Below, in pieces: positions 1-10,739 of a stretch of 64,000 bases of DNA. The stretch spans positions 1,559,501 to 1,623,500 of the forward strand of contig SDUX01000006.1 of assembly GCA_008729055.1 (NCBI GenBank), read 5' to 3'. This stretch comes from Pyropia haitanensis (taxonomy: Eukaryota > Rhodophyta > Bangiophyceae > Bangiales > Bangiaceae). The translations under genes were made by a program, and so were the position numbers. Each line of letters opens with the position of its first letter. Within the stretch, counting starts at the first letter, position 1. A model generated the notes under the pieces. It saw only the letters and a program-made list of their open reading frames with translations. It made no database searches and was not told where the DNA came from.

Positions 1-135
1 CGCCGCCAACGCGCGGGCGGTGGCGGCGGTGTTGGTGGGGGTGGCGGCGGCGGCGGCCGCCGCCGCGCCACGCCGCGCGGCGGTGGGGATGGTCGTGGCG
101 GGGGTGGCGGCGGGGGTAGGGGTGGCGACGGCGGC

Positions 136-189
<54 letters not shown>

Positions 190-558
190 CCGGCGGGTGT
201 ACACCTCCCCCCCCCGGGTGCACAGGCGGGTGGAGCGGCCGATGCGCCCGCCGCCCGACGCGCCGCCAGCGTCACACCGGGGCAGCGTCGCGGTCGCGCC
301 GACGCGCGCCGCCGCGACGCACCGGCCGACGGTGCCGCCGGGGGGGGGGCGCAGGACGACCACGCACAGCCGGCCGGGCGGGCACGCCGCCGCGCGGGGC
401 GCCGCGCAGTCGGGGGGGGGGCGCCGCGGCGGCACGTAGGCGCCGCCACTGGGGGGGGAGGGGGGCGCCGCGCCCGCCGCCGCGGCGGCGGCGGCGGCGG
501 CGGCGACGAGCAGCGCCAGCGTGGTGAGGGCGGCGGCGACGGCGGTGGTGGCCTTCAT
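1..558 (-). CDS. Secreted six-cysteine, alanine-rich protein (5' part; runs off the window)
   Basis: Reading starts at an ATG on the minus strand at 558 and stays open to base 1, so the C-terminus is missing. Residues 1-28 form a signal peptide (MKATT, then a hydrophobic Leu/Ala stretch), followed by a Pro-rich spacer. Cysteines then lie at residues 51, 59, 65, 80, 95 and 113, a C-7-C-5-C-14-C-14-C-17-C pattern. After the last Cys comes a poly-Ala tract encoded by a GGC repeat and a Thr/Ala/Pro tail. The same cysteine spacing recurs in the gene at 3704-4805. The protein is probably exported through the secretory pathway and disulphide-bonded. No known domain is recognised; a role at the cell surface or as an effector is only a guess. 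Confidence 0.6.
137..189. repeat. (GGC)n trinucleotide tract
   Basis: This nearly pure GGC run encodes the poly-Ala stretch of the overlapping minus-strand secreted protein. Such runs are prone to length change. Confidence 0.85.
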
Positions 559-2498
559 GGCGACACCGGGGGGGGGGGGGGGGGGGGGGGATGGGTGGAG
601 AGGGGGTGAGTGAGGGCAAAGGCAAGGAGGAGGAGGGCGGTCCCGCGTGGGTGGAAGGGCGAGCCGCGGCGGCGTGCCCGCCGTCGTGGAGCGGCGGACG
701 AGCGCGGCGGGGACGGAGGGCAGCCGCGGTGGGCGGACGCGGACGCGACGGCGCGGGCGCCGCTCGGTGGTGCACCCCCCCCCCCCCGGCCGGCGCGGCC
801 GCCACCGCCGCCGCGGCGGCGCCCTTTGTACCGCCGCCGCCGCCCACCGCCGCCTCGCCACGCCGGGCGGCCGCGACGGCGGCGGCCGCCGGGCGCCGCC
901 AACCACGCGCCCCGTGGGTGGGCGCGGCGGCGCGGGGCGGCGGCCGGCCGGCCGGTCGGGGCGTCGCGCGGAGGGGGGGGGGGGGGGACGCGGACCGCCG
1001 CACCGGCGGCCACCCGCCCGCCCGCCCGCCCGCCCGCCCGCCCGTCCGCCCGCCCGCCGCCCGCCTGGTGGGTGCGGCGGCCAGCCGCGGCGCCGCGGCG
1101 GCCGCCCTTGCCCCCGCCGACGGCCGCCAGCCGCCGCCGCCCGCGGCGGCGGCCGCGCGGGTGGCCGACGGCGGGGGGCCGGCGGGACGTTGCGGGGGGG
1201 GGGGGGGGGGGGGGGGGGGTGGGGGGACGGCGCGCCGCCCGCGCGCCGCCCCTCGGCCGCCCCGCCCGCGGACCGGCGGCGGCGGCGGCGACGGCGGCGG
1301 CGGCGGCAGCGGCGGCGGCAGCCGCCACCACCGCCACCCACCGCCGCCAGCGTCTGCCGCCCGCGGACCACCCGCCGCCGCTGGCGTCTGCCGCCCGCGG
1401 AGCGCCGACCGTCGCGTGCCGACGCGGCGGCCGGTCCGCGGCCGGCGCCCCCCCCCCCCCCCCCCCCCCCCGCGGGCGGCGGCACCCCCCCCCCCCCCCC
1501 CCCTCGCGGCAGCGACCGCGGCGCCGCCCACCGCACCGCCACGGCGGCGGGGGACCCGACGCACGACGGCGGCGGCGGCGCGGTTTCCGGGCTCCCCTTG
1601 CCGCCCCCCCCCCGCCCCCCCCCCCCTCGCCAGCGGTGGCCTCCACGGTGCGGCGGGCGGTGCGTGCCGCCGCGGCGGCAGCGGGGGACGCGCGGGGGGG
1701 GGGGGGGGCCGCCGCCGCGGCGACCGCGGCGGCGGAATTTGGCCGCGCGCACCGCCACTCGCGGCGGCCGCCGCCGCCGCCGGCGCCCCTGCTGGCCGCC
1801 GCCGCCGGTAGGCGCGCCGGTCGTGGCACGCTGGCGGCGGCGGGGCACGCCGGCGGCTCGCGCGCACGTGCCGTCCATGAGTCGGGGGGGGGGGGGGGGG
1901 AAGAAAAGGGGAGCACCGCCGAGGCGGGGGGCACCCGCGCCGGCGGCCGCCGGCGGTTGCCCTCCCTCCCCCCCCCCCCCCCCCCCCCCCCACCTCCCCC
2001 CCTGCGGGCTCCCCGCTGTTCCATCCCCGAGGATGCGGCGTGGCCACGCCCCGCGCCGCCGCCCGCCGCCGACGCGACGCGCCGCGGGCGGCGGCGCCGC
2101 CGCCGCCGCCGCCGCGGTGCGTCGGCCGCCGCGGGCCGCCGCCGCGGCGGCGGCGGCCGCCGCGGGCGGCGTGGCGGGCGGGGGGTGGCGCGGCTCGAGC
2201 AACGGCAGCCAGACCAAGAAAAAAAAAAAAAATAGACAACCAAACCGACGCGGGCGGGGGGCTTTGGCCCGGCGGCCGCGCCGGCAGAGTGCCGGCCAAG
2301 CCGCGGGCGCCCCGTCGGCGGGGGGGCTCGTCCGCGGCGGCGGCAGCGCCTGTCCGCCGTGACGCCCACCCCACGCGCGCTGCACGTGCCGGCTGCCGCC
2401 GCCCGCTGCACGCTGCCGTCTGCCCCACCCCGGTCGACTGGCCGGCAGTCACGCCCAATCCCGCCAGCCACGCCACCCCCCCCCCTCCCCCGCCAGTC
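559..2498. other. GC-extreme low-complexity stretch without a supported gene
   Basis: This stretch consists of G and C homopolymers of up to about 20 bases, CCG/GGC runs and a CCCG microsatellite. The only A-rich spot is an A run near 2219-2232. Long frames are open on both strands, but all encode Arg/Pro/Gly/Ala low-complexity protein with no domain-like character. Confidence 0.6.
1013..1062. repeat. (CCCG)n microsatellite
   Basis: About ten copies of the tetranucleotide CCCG lie in tandem, with one T interruption and a degenerate end. The repeat lies in non-coding DNA. Confidence 0.85.
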
Positions 2499-2597
2499 AC
2501 GGCCGGTCCGGGACACATCTGAGTTCGCGGCAGCGAGTTCGCGGCACTTCGTGGCGCTCTGAGATTGGCTGTTGCTCTTCACGTGTCCTGCGTTGTG

Positions 2598-2691
2598 TGC
2601 CGCGAACTCAAGCTGCCGCAGGATGCGGCAAGAAGTGGCTTTTGCAAAAGCCACTTCTTGCCGCATCCTGCGGCAGTCTGAGTTCGCGGCA
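2598..2691. repeat. 94-bp near-perfect palindrome
   Basis: The palindrome is centred between 2644 and 2645. The inner 64 bp (2613-2676) are perfectly self-complementary, and the arms extend to 2598 and 2691 with only two mismatched pairs. There is no spacer, so the sequence could form a long hairpin or cruciform. It sits inside the inverted-repeat element. Confidence 0.9.
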
Positions 2692-3285
2692 GCCCCCTTG
2701 CGGCAGCATTTGCGCCATCAAATTCATGGGAAGTTCGGGACTGCGTGCCCCACAACAGCTGCTCCTGTCGATGGATCTCGCTCAGGCAGTTTGAACCCAG
2801 CGGCGGCGCAAGCGCGCGGGGTCGAGGCCACCAGGGTGGCACACTTGCCGCGCCGTGCACAGCGGGTCGGCCTCGGGAGAGGCGAGCACGGCGTTGGCAT
2901 GAACGTGGAGACCAGCGTGGGGCAGCAACCATGGTCTCCAGATTGGTTGCAAAACAGATTGGCAACAGGTCGATACGAAGTTTTTCCCATTAGGGCACGT
3001 CCACCAATGTCGGCTATCAGTCTTAAATGAGTCGTTTTAAGACGCCACGTGTACATACGTGGCAGCGTCTGGGTGGTCGGGCTATCGGCGAGCTATCAGG
3101 CGAAGCACGTGAAGTGGACTTACGGTGGAGACGGGGGCTACCAACAGGCTACCTTCCAAACCAAGGGTCCGTTCGTCGTCTTCGTTCCAGGCCGTTGGTG
3201 TTGACAACTCTCCACTATCACACGGTCGAAATGATGCCCACACGTGGCACGCTCTCAGCCAATCATCGCCCTGGCAATTGGTAAG

Positions 3286-3360
3286 GTCTGTTGGCTCCAG
3301 GGCTATCGCTCGGCCAAAACACCCTGTTTTGGCCCGGCGATAGCTCTGGAGCTAACAGAC
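3286..3360. repeat. Inverted repeat, 35-bp arms with 5-bp loop
   Basis: Arms 3286-3320 and 3326-3360 match at 31 of 35 positions around the loop ACCCT. The repeat lies inside the inverted-repeat element and is a second potential hairpin. Confidence 0.85.
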
Positions 3361-3703
3361 GTCAGGGTACGGAGAGGAAGTTATGTCGTCACTTATGTCA
3401 AGTCTATTCGCTGAGGGGGGTTCGTTTTAGGCCGGGATAGCTCGTTGACATTGATGAACGACCGCATCAGTGCCACGTTTGGCCCGACGCGCCACGTTTT
3501 TCCTACGTGGCACGAATATCGGCGAATATCGACATTGGTGGACGTGCCCTTACATAGACCCAACTGCTATGTATTTCTCTTCGTCCACGACCCCAACGCC
3601 ACGACCACATGCGATGTCCAAAAAGACGCATCAGATGTGGCAACCAGTTCGTGGCGCAGCAAACTCGATATGCCGCGAACTCGATCGTGTCCCGGACCGG
3701 CCG

Positions 3704-4805
3704 TCACCGCCGCGTGCCGCACCGCGGCGGGTGCGCCATCGACGCGCGCGCCCCCCCGCCAGTCCACCCACGACCCACACGCGTCCCCCCGCCTCCCCCA
3801 CCCCCCCCCCCCCCCCCCCCCCTTCCTCCTCCTCCTCCCCGCACGTTGGCCAACACAGGCGCAGACCGACGGCGAGCGCCCCCCCACGGTATCGACGGTG
3901 GCCCGAGCGGCCACCGCACCCGCCGCGGCGGCGACCGGCCACATCCCCACGGCGGGCGGTCAAAGCGCCCCCCCCCCCCCCCCTCCGCCTCGGCCTCCCG
4001 CCGTGCCGCCCGCCGCGCCGCCGCCGCCGCCACCGCCGCCGCCCGCCGCGCCTCCCCCACCGCCGCCGCCGCCGCTGTCGCCGCCGCCCGCCGTGCCGAC
4101 GCCGACGCCGACACCCGCTGCGCATCACGCCGGCGGCGCGCCGCGGCGCGCGCCGCGTCACGGGCGGCGGCGGCGGCGGCACGCTCCGCCCGCCGCGCCG
4201 CACGGTGGGCGGCGCGCGCAAATGGCAGCGTCACCACCCCGCCGCCGTGCATGGCACACACCCGCGGCGCCGGGCGGGAGCCGCCCCGACGGGCGCGCCG
4301 GTCGGGCCGGTCGCCCGCCACGCCAACCGCGGCCGCGCAGGACGGGAGCGTGGCGAGGTTGCCCAGCGCGTTCGCGTCGACGCAGCGGCCGGTGCGGTGG
4401 GCGGGCGTTGGCGCCCAGGCGGTGCCGACACACACGCGGGGGGCGGCACACGCCGCGCCGCCAGCGCCGGCACAGTTGGCGGTGGAGTGGGATGCGTGGG
4501 GGGGGGGGGAGTGCCGCGAGTCCCCGCGGTGGGGGAAGGGGGGGGGGGGGGGAGTGGGTCCCCGGCCGCCGCGGCGGCCGCGGCCGCGGCCGCGGCGGCG
4601 GCGACCGCCTCGGCACGGGTGCGGGGCTGGTCGGGGGCGGCCGCCGCCGCCGCACCGTGGCGTGCACCGGGGGGGGGGGCGGCAGCGTCGGCACCGCCGC
4701 CGCGTCCGTGGCCACGTCCGTGGCGGCCGCCGCCGCAACGGCAGCGGCAAAGGTCGCCACGACGGTGGCGAGCGCGGCCGCCGCGGCCACCCGCCGCACC
4801 GCCAT
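3704..4805 (-). CDS. Secreted six-cysteine, alanine-rich protein (paralogue; frame interrupted)
   Basis: The start is ATG at 4805, giving a signal peptide (MAVRRVAAAAALATVV, then Ala/Val). A Pro tract follows, over a C/G run at about 4669-4678. The cysteine domain (about 4477-4240) has spacing C-7-C-5-C-15-C-14-C-26-C, almost the same as in the gene at 1-558. Reaching it from the signal peptide needs two single-base frame corrections, each lying in a long C/G run; an intron is an alternative, but no AG acceptor is available close to the cysteine exon. The tail is Ala/Arg-rich and ends at a TGA that coincides with the border of the inverted-repeat element, so the native C-terminus may have been cut by that insertion. 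Function unknown. Confidence 0.5.
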
Positions 4806-6133
4806 GATGGTGGGGGGGGGGGGTGGGAAAGGTGGGCGGGGGGGGGAGCAGCGGGGGGGGGGGGGTCGAGACGGCAGTGGATGCGGCAGGCGACGAGGGG
4901 GGGGGACGCTGCTGCGTTGGGCGCCGCCGGTCGTGCGCCCGTCGCCACCACCACCCGACCGCGATGGGGCCGCTGCCTGTGGCGGGGCGGCCACCACCGG
5001 CGGCGGTGGGAAGGGGGCGGAGCCGGAAACTTGACGGGGGCGGCAGCGGCGGCGGCGGCCGCGCGTGACGCCGCCCCCCGGCGGGGAGGGCGCCTTTACA
5101 AGAGCCACCGGGGGGTGGGGGACGCATGGCGGTGAACCCCCCCTGGGGAGGGATGGCGGGGCTGGCGACCGCCGCCGCCGCCCACCCCCTCTCCATGGCG
5201 GGGCGGGGCAGGTACCGGCGTGGCGGGGCAGGGGCGGCTACCGCCCATCCTGCCCGTGCCGCCGACCGACGGCGGCCCGCCGGCGGCGGCGGCGGGCCGC
5301 GCGGGCTGCGGCGGCGGCGGCACCGCGTGCACTGGCGGCGCTCGGCCCTCTGGCTGGGCACTGCCAGCCGCATGGCGGTGCAGGTGTTGCCGCCGCCGCG
5401 GCAGTGGCGACGGCGGTGGCGTCCCGGTGTGCTCGTACGTCCTGCGCCGGGCGCCCAGCCTCTCCCGTGCCCGCCTGCATCGGGTAGCCACCTGCACGGA
5501 CACGCGCATGAGCGGGTTGGCGTGCAGTTCATGATCCGCCAATCGGTATCGTTAGCTTTTTTTCGCCAGCGTGGCGCATCCGGGACCGCGATGGACGCGG
5601 CTCCGAAACTCGTATCAATTATACTGTAAGCATCACACAAAACACCTCTGCTGTCGTCTGCTTGAACCGTCCCTTTTTCGAATTGAAATTCCAAGTCCAT
5701 CGAGAAAGCATATATAATACACAATTGCAAAGCGACACTAAACGTAAATTATGGGTCGCGAGCTTCAGCGGTTCGATAAATCAACGTGACATTCGCGGTA
5801 CATTGTTGCAACCATTGATATAGTCTCACACCGTGGTGCAGAGATCTCGTTTTGGTGCCGAGAATCCGCAGACGACGCAATCGACCATCGATCGTCCACT
5901 AAACCAGGAGCGGGCGTACTCTGCGAGTTGTTGACTAGAGTGACGAGGAACCAGCAGTTACCGTCACGACTTTGGTGTCGAGCCAGCCGATACATGACTG
6001 TGTCGAGTCTCGCGGTAGCCCAGTGCGGTGACTGGGCTCTCACTTTCCTCTGGACCTCGGTGACATGGAACGCAAACCAGAGAACAGCGGTATCGCCAGC
6101 TTCCATGTTTTTTTTGCAATCGCCATCAGGCTC
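4806..6133. other. Intergenic, GC-rich then AT-richer
   Basis: Bases 4806 to about 5560 are low-complexity G-rich DNA. From about 5580 to 6130 the GC content drops sharply. A 113-codon minus-strand frame (5765-6106) lies downstream of the cyclo-ligase gene, but it has no recognisable domain and continues a shadow frame, so it is not called as a gene. This AT-richer part may hold the 3' UTR of the cyclo-ligase. Confidence 0.5.
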
Positions 6134-6865
6134 TCATTTGGACCCTCCCCCGAGCGTTGCCACGCACAAGACGTCGTCCATAAGCACGTCAAGCTCATCC
6201 ACGGGCACCTCATCAACCATTTGCACCGAAAGTGCGAGCCCAATGAGCACGGGCATGCGACCCCGCCCACCCGGACGCCTGCGCACGTCGGCGGCCACAC
6301 CAGCGAGCCACGTGTCGTAGTAGCCCTTCCCATGGCCCAGCCGCCGACCAGCCGCATCAAACGCAACCCCCGGTACCACCACGAGGTCCAGCTCCGACCC
6401 ACGCACACCCGCTGGGTCACCACGGATCGGTGGCTGCCGGATGCCCCACCGGTCCACGTCCCAAGTGTCCAGCTCCGCCAGGCCGCCCGTGCAAGGGAAA
6501 AACGCCATCGCGTTGTCCGGGGGGGGAGGCACCACCGGGGCGCCCGCACCGTCGCTGCCATCGTCGCTGCCGCTGCCAGAGCCTCCACCCACACGGGTGC
6601 CACGAGCCCTGACGGTCGTCGCGGGCAACACGCGCGGGAAGAAGAGGCGCTTGCCAGCTGCTGCCGCTGCCGCGACCAACGGCCCCGTATCCAGCTCCAC
6701 CGCCGGCATGGACGCGTAGACGGCCACTGACGACGCGGCCGCGTACGCGGGGTGCGCGAGGAGCGCGTCCGTGACGGCGGCCGACTCAGCCGCCAGGACG
6801 GGCGGAGGTACAGCACGCAGGGCAGCCGTAATGCGCTTCCGCAGAGTGGCCTTGAGAAGGCGCAC
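6134..6865 (-). CDS. MTHFS: 5-formyltetrahydrofolate cyclo-ligase
   Basis: The enzyme converts 5-formyl-THF to 5,10-methenyl-THF using ATP, returning stored folate to one-carbon metabolism; it is usually cytosolic or mitochondrial. The 243-residue protein opens with the family's basic helix (LLKATLRKRITAAL), has the VAVYASMPAVELDT strand, and carries the hallmark PGVAFD...GRRLGHGKGYYD motif at about residues 165-184, which binds ATP and phosphate. The end (ALSVQMVDEVPVDELDVLMD) is also typical. Family length is about 200; the excess is a Ser/Gly/Asp-rich insert near residue 95. It is a single exon with an ATG start and no frame problem, although it contains a G8 run. The stop is TGA. Confidence 0.93.
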   Translation of the reverse strand: MRLLKATLRKRITAALRAVPPPVLAAESAAVTDALLAHPAYAAASSVAVYASMPAVELDTGPLVAAAAAAGKRLFFPRVLPATTVRARGTRVGGGSGSGSDDGSDGAGAPVVPPPPDNAMAFFPCTGGLAELDTWDVDRWGIRQPPIRGDPAGVRGSELDLVVVPGVAFDAAGRRLGHGKGYYDTWLAGVAADVRRRPGGRGRMPVLIGLALSVQMVDEVPVDELDVLMDDVLCVATLGGGSK

Positions 6866-9304
6866 GGCCGGGGGGGGGGGGAGGGTGGAGGGGTGGGCGG
6901 CATCTTGGCGGCAGGGGAGGCGAGATTAAGTCGAAGCACCTGCAGGGAGAGCGACAGTGGGAGGGGCGATGGCCGAGACCAGACGCATGCTCAGGTCCAG
7001 TCTCACAGCAAGGGATCAACTCTTCAGTACTTCGATGGTCTTGCAAGTCAATAATTACTTTCGTAAATCCGGCGCTTGGGGCTCGAAGCGGTCTGAGTGG
7101 CACACCGAGAGAAACAACCGCCAGCACGTCTTGCCGAGGCCTCGGCCTCAGCTCGCCCGACAGCAGACCGTCGTATGGAGCAACGATAAAAGCTCTCCTT
7201 CCCCGCCTAGCCGGCGTGTCCTCTTCACAAACTTCAAGACCCAGTAGCATGTGCGGGGGCCGCCCACTGGCCCATACCCCGCAGCTCCTCAAAGAAATTT
7301 AGGAAAGAGGGATACGAAGATGACACGAGGGGACGACCATTCCAGGTCACCTCGGCGGGAACAGCCCCTGTCGACTCGCCGAGCAGAGGGCCGAGCGCCA
7401 GCAAAGACGGTCTTGACTTCCAGCTCTGCCCGAAAGAATTTCTGTGCTCCTCTTCGCTCGTGTCCCCCCTCCCTCCCGACGTAGCCGTCTTCGTCACGGA
7501 GCCCCACCGTGAATCGTTTCGCGGTCACCCTTGAGCTCGGACGGCGATGCCCGCCGCAGCGGCCGCGGGCCACCGCCCCACAACGGCACCCGTTACTGCC
7601 ATGGCATCCTCCCTCTGCTTCCTTTTGGCTCTACGGCGCTATCCCGCGGCGACGGCGGGTGGCACCACCCAGACGATGGCCGGCCGGCACTGCTCGGACA
7701 CTGCCGCGGGCGAGGCGGTCGCGGCGCGGGCGCGAGAAAATACAGGCGAATTTCCTTGAATCCTGTGCCTAAATACCGGGCCATCCCTGTCCGGGGCGCG
7801 ACCAACGAAGCGTGGTGCCATCGCAAAGTCACCGCCCGGCACGCACCGTCGCGGCCCGCGGACGGTGCGTCCGCATCCCCCGCCCCGCGCGGGCGGCCCC
7901 CACCCCTCCAGCACTGAGCGCGCCGCCTGCGCTGGCACGTGCGCGCACACCCGCGCGCGTCCGTCCCCGCACGGAGAGGAGGGGGTGCCGCCAGCCCCTT
8001 CCATGCGTTTTTCTTCCGCCAAGGGGACGGGGTGCGTGGCGGACAACTGTCCCTACACCTCTACTCCATGTGCGCGCCCCCCCCTGGCCGTCCCGTCATG
8101 GGATGTGGTGTGCGCGTAGGGTGCCGGCGCCGACGGCCACCCTCCTTTGACCAGCGTCGGCGTCCAGACAACGAGGCCGACGGGCAGGAGGCGCGGGGAC
8201 CGCCGCGGCGTTGACGCGCCCGCCCCGATGAACAAGTGGTGCTGGCGAGATACTGCCGGTACAGCCATGTCGGGAGATACAAGCCGCCCGTGCCATGGGC
8301 GGGGCGAGGGGCCGCCACACATGGCGGAGCAAGCACCGTCGCCTCTCTTGGGTGGGGCGTCAGCCGCCGCCACGGCGGTCACCGTGGCGGCGACGGTGGG
8401 CAACCGCACCGTCGGCGGTCTTCACCCGCATAACCCATGTGGGGGGGCGGATGCACGGCCGCGGCCGGGCGGGCGCTCATGCTCCACTCGGGTGGTCGAC
8501 GCCCGCCGACGGGGCGCGGCTGCCGCGCGAACGGCGGCGGCGACCGCCGCCCATTAGCCATCATTGGAGGCGCCCCCACTCGGCGGGTAGACCATGGCCC
8601 GCCGGCATTGCTATACATATGCGCTGGCACGTGGCGCGGCCGCCTCGCCATAGCGCACCGGCCGTGGCGGTCCCGGCGGGCGAGGGCGCCCGGGGAGAAG
8701 CGTGGCGAGCGCGCGCGCCCAATGGCGGTCCACGGGGGAGCTCTACGACAAACCGAGGGCACGCGAGGGGGGGGACTTGCGACCCCTCGCTTCCCGCCGT
8801 GCGATGGGGAGGTGCAAAGAGGTGGAGCGCCGGCTCTTTCTTACCAGGTGGCCGCAACTGCCGCGCCGCGCGAGATGTCCGCCGCCCGCTCCGGAGCGGC
8901 GGGGGGCGCGCTTGGCGTGCAGCCTCCCCGTGTTTTGTTCGTCTCCCCGTGTTTTGTCTCTCCCAGCGGCGACACGCCGGCGGGGGCCCCAGGCCGAGCC
9001 ACCCGCCACGGGAGTGAGGGCTGGTGGCCGCGCCCGCAGCGGGCGCGCTCCCCGTCCCGGAGGCGGCACTATAAGAGCGGCGCGCGATGCCGTCGGCGCG
9101 CGCGGCGGGTGGAGCCGACGGCCACCTGCCCACTGCCCATCCCCGCTGGTCTCTGCAAGAGCAACTCGCTGGTGGGTGACCCCCTCTCTTCCTCCATTGC
9201 CATCAGGCGTTCCCACCTTTCCCCGTTGAGGGCGCCCACACTCCCACCGCTGACCCGTACCGGTCCTGCTCGTTCTCGCACTTGACCACACTCTGGTTCT
9301 CACC
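6866..9304. other. Intergenic region; probable promoter of the 9305 gene at its end
   Basis: No gene is supported here. GC content is moderate from about 6900 to 7500, then high. No tRNA or rRNA signature was seen. The last 250 bases have a TATA-like element and a pyrimidine-rich leader ahead of the small secreted-protein gene. Confidence 0.5.
9070..9077 (+). promoter_or_regulatory. TATA-like box (TATAAGAG)
   Basis: This is an isolated TATAAGAG in otherwise GC-rich sequence, 235 bases upstream of the ATG at 9305. That would fit a leader of about 200 bases. The assignment is positional only. Confidence 0.4.
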
Positions 9305-9661
9305 ATGGCGCTGTCCAAGGTGTTGCTGGTCGTTGCCCTACTCGCCGCCGCGCTCGCCACGTCTGCCGCCCTGCCCGTGTCCCCGGCGGCCGCCGCGCCA
9401 GGCCTGGCCGCGCTCGTCCGCGCGCCCGAGGCGTGCTCCTACTTTGAGTGCGGCACCAAGACGGTGCAGGTGGTCGCCAAGCACACCTACCCGTGCTGGT
9501 TTGAGGTCGCCAAGGGCGGCCGCAAGGCCGCCGGCGTGTGCAACACGACGCCGTACGAGTGCGTTGACGACGCGTCGTGTACGGGGTGGAAGCAGTGCAA
9601 GTGTGATGCGTGCGAGACCGTCACGCTGACCGAGCAGGAGTACTGCAAGCAGCCGGCGTGA
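9305..9661 (+). CDS. Small secreted cysteine-rich protein
   Basis: The product has 118 residues in one exon, with a clean ATG in the context ACCATGG. The N-terminus (MALSKVLLVVALLAAALATSA) is a textbook signal peptide. The mature part of about 90 residues has ten cysteines at 44, 49, 64, 79, 86, 92, 98, 100, 103 and 114, enough for five disulphides. The core spacing C-4-C-14-C-14-C resembles the C-5-C-14-C-14-C core of the six-cysteine proteins at 1-558 and 3704-4805, so distant kinship is possible. No named domain is recognised. It is likely extracellular or in a vacuole; an effector, protease-inhibitor or adhesion role cannot be told apart from sequence. Confidence 0.8.
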   Translation: MALSKVLLVVALLAAALATSAALPVSPAAAAPGLAALVRAPEACSYFECGTKTVQVVAKHTYPCWFEVAKGGRKAAGVCNTTPYECVDDASCTGWKQCKCDACETVTLTEQEYCKQPA

Positions 9662-10708
9662 GCAGGGGGGGGAGGGCCACAAGGAACAGGGTTGGGGGCG
9701 GGGAGGGGGGGAGCGGGCGTCCACCTGCGCGCCGTGGGACTGCCTGGTGAGTGTTTGGCTGGAGGGGCGGCGCCCGGGGCGCAGCCGCTCCTGGCGACAC
9801 CAATCGACCATAGTCTGCAGCTCGGCCTGCGCGTTTGCGTTTTTGCCGCCCGCCCGCGCCGCGCCGTCGGCGCGCGCCGCGTCCACCCACCCGCGGCGCG
9901 GTGGCAGCCACACCTCGCGCCGCCGCTCACGCCGCGCAGCAGCCACACGTACCACCGTTGGCCACACGGGTCGTGGCGCGCGCGCGTCTGGGCGGCAGGG
10001 TGGCCGACCCTTCGTAGCCCCCCCCCCCCCTGACACAGCTCCCCAGGACGCGCAGCGCGGGTGCGGACTTGGCCACGCCGTCGCCCCCGCCGCCGCCCCT
10101 GCCACCACACGGCCAAGGATGAGCGTCTTGGGCCACCGCCACCGCTGTCCTCCACCGCCACCGTCGATACCGCTACCACCGTCCCTGTGCCCGTCCGCGT
10201 CGCTGTCCTCATCCTCGCCTGCACTGGCGGACCCCCCCACCTCCTGCGCCACCGTGCCCGTATGCCCCCGGCCGGGACACCCACGTCAACAGACCCGAGG
10301 AAGGGGATGCCGTCAGCGTGCGCCCGCTCTGCTCGGGACGCGACGGACACACCCGCCGCGATGCGAGCGCCACCGCCACCGCCACACCCAGCAGCCGAGT
10401 ACCCGTCAACGCCGCTGCCGCAGGCTGACACGCCTGCCCACCCTCGCCCCCCCCCCCCTCCTTCTGCGTCCACAGCCGCTGCCCTATATTCATACCAAGC
10501 GCGGCGGCGGTCTACCCCTCGTCCGCGGCGCCCCCCCCCCCCCGACCCGCGGCCAGCCGCGCACCATAGTTGGCGCTATAAAAAAAAAAAGAGCTCCCTT
10601 CCCCGCGGTCGCGGGGGGGGCGCCCCGGGCGAGCGGCGCATGAGGCAGCGCGCACACCCGCCGGGGGACGGAAGGGGGAGGGTGAGGGGGGGCGGGTGGT
10701 CGACGCCG

Positions 10709-10739
<31 letters not shown>

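Larger units (their letters stand above)
2499..3704. mobile_element. Inverted-repeat element with terminal repeats and nested palindromes (MITE-like)
   Basis: The two ends carry an exact 18-bp inverted repeat, ACGGCCGGTCCGGGACAC at 2499-2516 and its reverse complement at 3687-3704. Similarity continues inward through a shared GAGTTCGCGGCA motif. The interior is much less GC-rich than the flanks, encodes no transposase-like protein, and contains further inverted repeats: a 94-bp palindrome, a 35-bp stem and a 20-bp pair at 2992-3011 and 3531-3550. The layout fits a non-autonomous DNA transposon of foldback or MITE type. No clear target-site duplication could be fixed by eye. The right end falls exactly at the stop codon of the neighbouring cysteine-protein frame. 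Confidence 0.65.

Noticed and set aside
591..2362. Very long overlapping open frames on both strands
   Set aside because: They encode only Arg/Pro/Gly/Ala low-complexity protein, are open in several frames at once, and result from the lack of stop codons in GC-extreme DNA.
5765..6106. 113-codon minus-strand frame downstream of the cyclo-ligase
   Set aside because: No family resemblance; it continues a shadow frame and more likely overlaps the 3' UTR.
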